From Actinoplanes siamensis (GTDB taxonomy: Bacteria; Actinomycetota; Actinomycetes; Mycobacteriales; Micromonosporaceae), in the NCBI RefSeq assembly GCF_016862395.1, contig NZ_BOMW01000052.1:1-64000 (forward strand): 64,000 bases of DNA, read 5' to 3'. Of the stretch, positions 59,266 through 64,000 are shown one piece after another. A program made the translations under genes and the position numbers. The notes under the pieces are model-generated. The model saw only the letters and a program-made list of their open reading frames with translations. It did not search any database and was not told the DNA's origin. Position 1 is the stretch's first letter, and every line of letters starts with the position of its first letter.

Positions 59266-60336
59266 CTACAGGTACATCCCGGTGCGGTGGTCTCCGTCGT
59301 TCTTCGGCGGGGCCGGCTTGTCGCCCTCGCCGAAGAACCGCTTGCCACCGAACTCGCCGTGCAGCCGGTCGTCCAGCTCGTCGGCGAGACCGGTCATCAC
59401 CTGCACCGCGAGCATCAGGTGGATGGCCTGGAAATTGCGGCCGAAGACCGGGATCGACGCCCAGACCGTGTCCTGCGCACAGTAGAGCCGGCCGATCGGC
59501 ATCCGGTTGGTGAGCTCGGACAGCTTCACGTAGAGCTGCTCCGTCGGCTCCACATCGGTCAGGATCGGGGAGAAGACGTCGACCAGCGGCGGGTTGTCCC
59601 GCACCCGGACGAAGACCATCGCCGAGCCGGCCCGGATGCCGATGTCCCCGTCCGCGTCGACCTGCAGCTGGTCCACCGTGGTCTTGCTCATGGTGGCGAC
59701 GACCGTGCGAACCCGCTCGTCCAGCGGCACCTCGTCGGCCACCGCCTCGCCCAGCAGCTGCTCGTCGGTCAGGTCGTCGAGGGCGGCCGCCGGGTCCAGT
59801 CCGGACTCGGGCCGCGCGGTGGCCAGCGGTCCTGCGTCGATCGGCTCGTCCTCCTCGTCGTGCACCAGGTAGACCAGGAAGGCCGGGTGCGGCGCGCCGT
59901 AGACGTCGCGCAGGGTGCGGGAGATGAGTGCGGCCAGTGTGGTGGCCTTGGACTGCTCGGACCGCAGGCCGAAGGAGTCCCGGGAGCCGGCCAGCACGCC
60001 CGGGGGCGACCAGCCGAGCGCGACCATGTCGGCGACCGCGGCGCGGTCCATCCGGAACTCCGGGGGCAGCTCGGCGTTGCCGACCGCGAGCGCCTCGATC
60101 ACGCCTTCGGGCAGGACCCGGATGCTCACCGAGTAGACCGCGGAGCCGGTGCCGGACGCGGTCGGGTCCAGGGTGAGGTCGATCTGCGCCCCGGACGGCA
60201 GGTCGGCCAGCACACCGGCGAGGGCGGCGGCGAACTCCCGCCAGGCCTCGGTGACCTTCGCCCGTAGGTCGGCCGTGGTCGGTTCGTCGAGCAACACGCT
60301 CTCGGGCGTGTCGCCCGCCGGGATCTCTGCCGTCAT
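59266..60336 (-). CDS. YbjN-like protein with proteasome-type C-terminal tail
   Basis: 356 residues. Two domains: an N-terminal ~30-165 unit (VYSVSIRVLPEGVIEALAVG, LGWSPPG), and a C-terminal YbjN/type-III-chaperone-like unit (~205-330) with VQVDADGDIGIRAGSAMVFVRVRDNPPLVDVFSP and NRMPIGRLYC. A disordered tail (KPAPPKNDGDHR) ends in TGMYL. That last motif differs at one residue from the TGQYL tail of Bpa, 1.6 kb away, which docks into the 20S proteasome. The role is unknown; proteasome binding is inference. Confidence 0.7.
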   Translation of the reverse strand: MTAEIPAGDTPESVLLDEPTTADLRAKVTEAWREFAAALAGVLADLPSGAQIDLTLDPTASGTGSAVYSVSIRVLPEGVIEALAVGNAELPPEFRMDRAAVADMVALGWSPPGVLAGSRDSFGLRSEQSKATTLAALISRTLRDVYGAPHPAFLVYLVHDEEDEPIDAGPLATARPESGLDPAAALDDLTDEQLLGEAVADEVPLDERVRTVVATMSKTTVDQLQVDADGDIGIRAGSAMVFVRVRDNPPLVDVFSPILTDVEPTEQLYVKLSELTNRMPIGRLYCAQDTVWASIPVFGRNFQAIHLMLAVQVMTGLADELDDRLHGEFGGKRFFGEGDKPAPPKNDGDHRTGMYL

Positions 60337-60399
60337 GATCGCACCTCCGTTCCCGTCACCCTATCGAGCGCGACTGTGCTGTAAACGCCCGTCTGGCGT

Positions 60400-60678
60400 T
60401 CAGTTCCCGGAGGTCGCGTTCGGGCTGGTAGCGGAGTCTTCGGCGGCTTTCGTCCGCCAGGCGAGGGCGAGGCGGGAGATCCGCTCGGCGGCGTCGGCCG
60501 GGTCCGCTCCGCGCCCCACGGCCAGACCCATGAGGTACGCGGTGAGCGGCGCCCCCGGTCGCAGCACGTTGTGAGCCACGTCCCGGGCCACGTCCAGAAC
60601 CGACTTCACGGCGAGGTCCTCCGGCGGCACGCCCAGCTCAGCCCCGGCCGCGGCGATCCATTCGTCCAGCTCGTTCAT
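60400..60678 (-). CDS. DUF6457 family protein
   Basis: 92 residues. Small helical protein with ELDEWIAAAGAELGVP and DVARDVAHNVLRPGAPLTAYLMGLAVGRG. DUF6457 is regularly encoded next to or fused with MobA, as here (150 bp from mobA). It is presumed to assist molybdenum cofactor maturation. Confidence 0.88.
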   Translation of the reverse strand: MNELDEWIAAAGAELGVPPEDLAVKSVLDVARDVAHNVLRPGAPLTAYLMGLAVGRGADPADAAERISRLALAWRTKAAEDSATSPNATSGN

Positions 60679-60689
60679 TCCACCCCTCT

Positions 60690-60828
60690 GTCCCGGCCGA
60701 GTCCACCGCTGCCGTGCTCACCGCCACCGCCCGCGGTCAGCACCTCAGAGGCCACCACGCGCACCGACCGTCGTGCGCACCACCCCGCGGCCACCGCCGC
60801 GCTCACCATCCCGCGGCCATCACCGCTC
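60690..60828. repeat. Degenerate CACCG-rich repeats
   Basis: CACCGCC-, CCCGCGGCCA- and CACC-rich units recur through the gap between DUF6457 and mobA; no gene. Confidence 0.5.
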
Positions 60829-61428
60829 TCACCGCGCCCACTCCTCCGCGGTGCGCAGATCGTCGTCGGTGTCGCAGTCGAACCACGGCGGCGGACCAGG
60901 ACGGCGCCAGGACACCTCGGCCACCCGCAGCTCGCTCACCAGCTCCCGGACCGGCGCCCCGTGCAGCCCGCCCCGCCGCGCCGAGAGCCGGTCCATCGCC
61001 GCACGCAGCGCCGCCGTCCGCCACACCCCGCAGAGGATCTGCAACCGCCCGTCGGCGTCCCGGTAGACCGCGCCCTCCATCGGCGCCGACTCCATGGTCA
61101 GCCGCAGCACGTCGATCGCCTCACCGGTCAGGAACGGCAGGTCGGCGGCGAGCAGAGCGGTGTACGCGATGGTCTCCGGGACCAGCGCCAGCCCGGCCGC
61201 GGCGGCCGCGACGGGTCCGCCACCGGGTGGCTCCTCGCGGGTCACGTGCACCGGAACCGGCAGCTCGGCGGAGACCCGGCCGACCACCACACGCGGGTCG
61301 GCGTCGTGCACGGCGGCGAGGACCCGGGTGAGCATCGGCTGGCCGGCGACGGCCAGCGTCGGCTTGTCCGCACCGCCCATCCGCCGCGCCGCACCACCGG
61401 CCAGGACCACCGCCGCAAATCCCCCCAC
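60829..61428 (-). CDS. mobA: Molybdenum cofactor guanylyltransferase
   Basis: 199 residues from GTG 61428. Nucleotide motif VVLAGGAARRMGGADKPTLAV, then the metal site AALLAADLPFLTGE with Asp. It attaches GMP to molybdopterin. Neighbours DUF6457 and FdhD also act in molybdo-enzyme maturation, so this forms a small formate-dehydrogenase support locus. Confidence 0.92.
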   Translation of the reverse strand: MGGFAAVVLAGGAARRMGGADKPTLAVAGQPMLTRVLAAVHDADPRVVVGRVSAELPVPVHVTREEPPGGGPVAAAAAGLALVPETIAYTALLAADLPFLTGEAIDVLRLTMESAPMEGAVYRDADGRLQILCGVWRTAALRAAMDRLSARRGGLHGAPVRELVSELRVAEVSWRRPGPPPWFDCDTDDDLRTAEEWAR

Positions 61429-61548
61429 ATGAGTACCGTATCCCGAGCGGGTGGCGGGCGGGTCCACGCGCTCTCCGGAACGCTCTTCCGGCCCGTCCCG
61501 CGCGATCCGGCCGTGGGCGTCCTCAGCGGCGCGCCGTAAGCTCCGGCC

Positions 61549-62379
61549 ATGGCGAGGAGCACGACACGGCGGCCGGTGGTCAGCATCGATCTCGGCGCGC
61601 CGGCCGGCGGCAGCCGGCGGCGGCCCGACGACCTCGCCGCCGAGGAGCCGCTGGAGATCCGGGTGCGCAAGCAGCCGCTCGCGGTCACCATGCGCACTCC
61701 CGGGCACGACATCGACCTGGCGATGGGCTTCCTGCTCAGCGAGGGCCTGATCACCGCCGCCGAGGACGTGACCACGGCACAGCTGTGCGCCGGCACCGAC
61801 ACGCCGAACACCTACAACGTGGTGGACGTCGTCCTCGGCGCGCACGTGCCGCCGCCGGTGACCGACCTGAGCCGCAACTTCTACACCACCAGCTCGTGCG
61901 GGGTCTGCGGCAAGGCCAGCATCGACGCGGTGCGGACCCGGTCGCGCTTCGACGTGGCCGCGGACCCGCTGCGCGTGCCGGCCGCAACGCTGGCCGAGCT
62001 GCCCGGCCGGCTGCGGGCCGCCCAGCGCACCTTCGACAAGACCGGCGGCCTGCACGCGGCCGCGCTCTTCACCGCGACCGGCGAGCTGCTGGTCTCGCGG
62101 GAGGACGTGGGCCGGCACAACGCGGTGGACAAGGTGCTCGGCTGGGCGCTGCGCGAGGGCCGGCTCCCGCTGGTGGGGCATGTGCTGATGGTCTCCGGAC
62201 GGGCCAGTTTCGAGCTCACCCAGAAGGCGTGGATGGCCGGGCTGCCGATGCTGGCAGCTGTTTCGGCGCCCAGCACGCTCGCGGTCGAGCTGGCCGACGA
62301 GGCCGGGATGACGCTTGTCGGCTTCCTGCGGGGGACGACGATGAACGTCTACGCCGGGGTGGAGCGCGTCACGGTCTGA
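61549..62379 (+). CDS. fdhD: FdhD, sulfur carrier for formate dehydrogenase
   Basis: 276 residues. LAVTMRTPGHDIDLAMGFLLSEGLI, the catalytic C-x2-C (Cys 117, Cys 120 in SSCGVCGKAS), then GLHAAALFTATGELLVSREDVGRHNAVDK and LVSGRASFELTQKAW (reads MVSGRAS). It moves sulfur from a cysteine desulfurase to the Mo-bis-MGD cofactor. Divergent from mobA with 120 bp between. Confidence 0.96.
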   Translation: MARSTTRRPVVSIDLGAPAGGSRRRPDDLAAEEPLEIRVRKQPLAVTMRTPGHDIDLAMGFLLSEGLITAAEDVTTAQLCAGTDTPNTYNVVDVVLGAHVPPPVTDLSRNFYTTSSCGVCGKASIDAVRTRSRFDVAADPLRVPAATLAELPGRLRAAQRTFDKTGGLHAAALFTATGELLVSREDVGRHNAVDKVLGWALREGRLPLVGHVLMVSGRASFELTQKAWMAGLPMLAAVSAPSTLAVELADEAGMTLVGFLRGTTMNVYAGVERVTV

Positions 62380-62420
62380 CCGCCGGGTCCCGGCCGTCCG
62401 GGCAACCCCGGCCGGCCGGC

Positions 62421-63422
62421 TCACCGGCCCCTCCCGCGCAACTGGAGCATGTGCGGCGGCAGCCCGTGTCCGAGCACGCTGTGCATCAGCCCGGCCAGCG
62501 GGTGCTGCGGCTCCTCGGCCAGCGCCCGGTCCACCGCGACCCGGGCCAGCGAGCCCCGCCCGGCTCGCCACGCGGTGAAGCTGAGCAGGCAGGCCGGCGG
62601 GGCGACATAGGCCGGCTCGACCCGCCGCAGCACGTCGGTCCAGAGGCGCACCTGCCACTCGTGCCCGCTCTCGGCCCGGTCCAGCGCGAAGTCCTCCACC
62701 GACCGGGCCACCAGCAGCACGCCCAGCCAGGCTGTCTCGTCCGGGCTGAGAGTGCCGCCGGACCGGTAGCATCGCTCGGCCGCCCGGACCGCGAGCTGCC
62801 CGCTCCGGCGGACCAGTTGCCCGTACCGTTCCGCGGTCAGATCCTCGGCGAGCAGGTCGGTGAAGCGGCGCCGGGCCCGCTCGGTGGCCCGCGCCATCTC
62901 CGCCCGCTCCGCTCCCTCCACCGCCGCCACCTGCGCGGTCAGCGCCTTCCGGTTGGGCAGCGCCACCTTGCCGCGGAAGGTGGCCTCGGTGGCGATCACG
63001 CTGTCGCCCGGCAGGCAGGGGGTGCCCTGCGGGGGACAGCATCCCCGGTCGGCGCACGTGTACGACCACCAGCGCCCGCCGTCGACCCGCAGCAGGTCGA
63101 GCACCTCGACCCCGCGGGTCCGGACCGCCTGCGCGCTCCGCAGCACCGCCGGCGTGACCCGGCGCCGTGGCCCGTATCCGACGACGACCACCAGCTCGGT
63201 CTCCTGGCGGGCGACCGCGTCGGCGACCACGCCGGCCGCCTCGGCGGCGTCCGGCTCGGTCCAGTCCGGCGGTGGCAGGTCGTGGCAGACGGCGAACTCG
63301 ACGCGCGCGCCGGTCAGTCCGACCATGGCCACGCTGTCGTGCGGGTGATAGCCCAGCACGAACGGCACGACGGCGATGAGCTCGGCGGGCGAGTGGATGA
63401 CGAGAGTGCGATCGGATGTCAT
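62421..63422 (-). CDS. DUF4192 domain protein
   Basis: 333 residues from ATG 63422. HSPAELIAVVPFVLGYHPHDSVAMVGL at the N-terminus, then a Cys-rich loop (YTCADRGCCPPQGTPCLPG) with four to five Cys that could bind metal, and a C-terminal helical LAGLMHSVLGHGLPP. DUF4192 is conserved across actinobacteria; the function is unknown. Confidence 0.92.
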   Translation of the reverse strand: MTSDRTLVIHSPAELIAVVPFVLGYHPHDSVAMVGLTGARVEFAVCHDLPPPDWTEPDAAEAAGVVADAVARQETELVVVVGYGPRRRVTPAVLRSAQAVRTRGVEVLDLLRVDGGRWWSYTCADRGCCPPQGTPCLPGDSVIATEATFRGKVALPNRKALTAQVAAVEGAERAEMARATERARRRFTDLLAEDLTAERYGQLVRRSGQLAVRAAERCYRSGGTLSPDETAWLGVLLVARSVEDFALDRAESGHEWQVRLWTDVLRRVEPAYVAPPACLLSFTAWRAGRGSLARVAVDRALAEEPQHPLAGLMHSVLGHGLPPHMLQLRGRGR

Positions 63423-63473
63423 GCCGGGCAGCTTGGCCCGGTTCGGGCTGCCGCCGCGTGCCGATCCGCGGGG

Positions 63474-63493
63474 CTGTGGACAACTCGTCCACA
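63474..63493. promoter_or_regulatory. Inverted DnaA-box pair / hairpin
   Basis: The reverse complement of 63475-63483 is TTGTCCACA, and 63485-63493 reads TCGTCCACA on the plus strand. Together they form a dyad with arms CTGTGGAC and GTCCACAG. It lies between the GNAT stop and the DUF4192 start, so it may also be a terminator for the former. Confidence 0.5.
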
Positions 63494-63515
63494 GACTCCC
63501 GGTCCGCGACTCCGC

Positions 63516-64000
63516 TCAGTTGCGGAAGGACAGCCCCTGGACCTCCAGGCCCTCGGGCTGCCAGGCGTGGGTGTGCCGATCGAGGTCCATAGTGAGTTCG
63601 ATGGAGCTGACCACGTCGTATCCAGCCGCGTGCAGGCTGCGGATGGCCTCGATGTTCCGCGACGACGGCGAGATGGTCAGCGACGTCATGTTGCGCTTCT
63701 TCGCCTCGGCGGCGACGTGCTGCAGCAGCTTGCGGCCGACCCCTTTGTGCCGGTGGGTGACGGTGACGACGACCGGTTCGACCTCGCCGGCGCGGGCCCG
63801 CATGATCAGGCCGACCATCCCGATCACCCCGTCGTCGGCGTGGTCGGCGACCCACAGGCCGCTCAGGTCCAGCCTGGTCAGATACTCCTCGAAACCCGCC
63901 CCGCCGTCGTCCTCGGCCTCGCCGTACATCTCGTTCTGCTGCCGGGTCAGCTCGGCCCACAGCCGACGGCCCGCGGAGTGATCACTCGGACGGTACGAAC
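63516..64000 (-). CDS. GNAT family N-acetyltransferase, partial
   Basis: At least 161 residues. The frame is open past position 64000 (reading SYRPSDHSAGRRLWAELTRQQ upstream of ATG 63929), so the start lies outside the window. Acetyl-CoA loop: VTVTHRHKGVGRKLLQHV. Then SPSSRNIEAIRSLHAAGYDVV and ELTMDL. It acetylates an amine of unknown identity. Confidence 0.9.
   Translation of the reverse strand, partial: SYRPSDHSAGRRLWAELTRQQNEMYGEAEDDGGAGFEEYLTRLDLSGLWVADHADDGVIGMVGLIMRARAGEVEPVVVTVTHRHKGVGRKLLQHVAAEAKKRNMTSLTISPSSRNIEAIRSLHAAGYDVVSSIELTMDLDRHTHAWQPEGLEVQGLSFRN

Noticed and set aside
60829..63960. 1043-residue protein on the minus strand
   Set aside because: Only its last ~200 residues are real (mobA, GTG 61428). 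The rest is a shadow of fdhD, DUF4192 and the GNAT gene.

Overview
The window is about 70% GC, packed with short overlapping operons and frequent GTG starts. It comes from an actinobacterium, most likely of the Micromonosporaceae (Actinoplanes or Micromonospora type). Supporting genes are the bacterial proteasome activator Bpa, DUF5926, DUF6457, DUF4192, Lrp plus dimethylargininase, an EccB-like protein, and small secreted Thr/Pro-rich proteins. The serS, pheA, peptidyl-prolyl isomerase, rhomboid and acetate symporter genes usually sit in the conserved core around the actinobacterial origin, so the window is probably near oriC. No dnaA or dnaN is present.

Layout. Positions 1-1140 are a scar: a frameshifted M20 peptidase end, the C-terminal stub of a tyrosine integrase, then tRNA-Arg(ACG) and tRNA-Ser(GCT). 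Positions 1279-9642 carry an EcsC-like protein, a CPBP protease, a flavohaemoglobin, a three-domain XRE-deformylase fusion, an iron-box-controlled FhuF-type reductase, a truncated acetyltransferase and a large GT-C-like membrane protein. Positions 9863-17023 hold a methyltransferase, a 67-bp tandem repeat, a PEBP protein, an NlpC/P60 hydrolase, a quinone oxidoreductase, tRNA-Ser(TGA) and a polyprenyl-phosphate sugar transferase. Positions 17202-22239 hold an Fpg/Nei glycosylase, a GT4 enzyme, an arylsulfotransferase pseudogene and a tight three-gene operon (cytidylyltransferase, glycerol-1-phosphate dehydrogenase-like, CDP-alcohol phosphotransferase).

Positions 22360-30139 are mixed housekeeping: an aminotransferase, CorA, a short orphan EccB, cyclophilin, rhomboid, a transketolase pseudogene and SoxR. 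Positions 30320-42487 are a signalling and carboxylate-uptake block. It has a LytS/LytTR pair, an OmpR-type pair, and two sodium:solute symporters, each preceded by a small DUF485-like membrane protein. Between the two regulatory pairs is a 759-bp non-coding stretch with a cluster of DnaA-box-like nonamers and G-rich tandem arrays. Positions 42616-53371 hold an LCP ligase, rhodanese, GDPD, an orphan kinase, DUF5926, arginine deiminase, small PAS and ACT proteins, a lipoprotein, pheA, a zincin and OsmC. Positions 53439-64000 hold serS, two HAD phosphatases, bpa, dimethylargininase and Lrp, a YbjN-like protein, the DUF6457/mobA/fdhD molybdenum-cofactor genes, DUF4192 and a GNAT that runs off the edge.

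The most notable observations are five. (1) A peptide deformylase is fused to an XRE DNA-binding domain. (2) A YbjN-like protein ends in TGMYL, one residue from the TGQYL tail of the nearby proteasome activator. (3) The DnaA-box cluster lies next to G-rich tandem repeats. (4) The three-gene glycerol-1-phosphate-type operon has an unknown product. (5) Decayed genes and short duplications of gene 3' ends are scattered through intergenic DNA.
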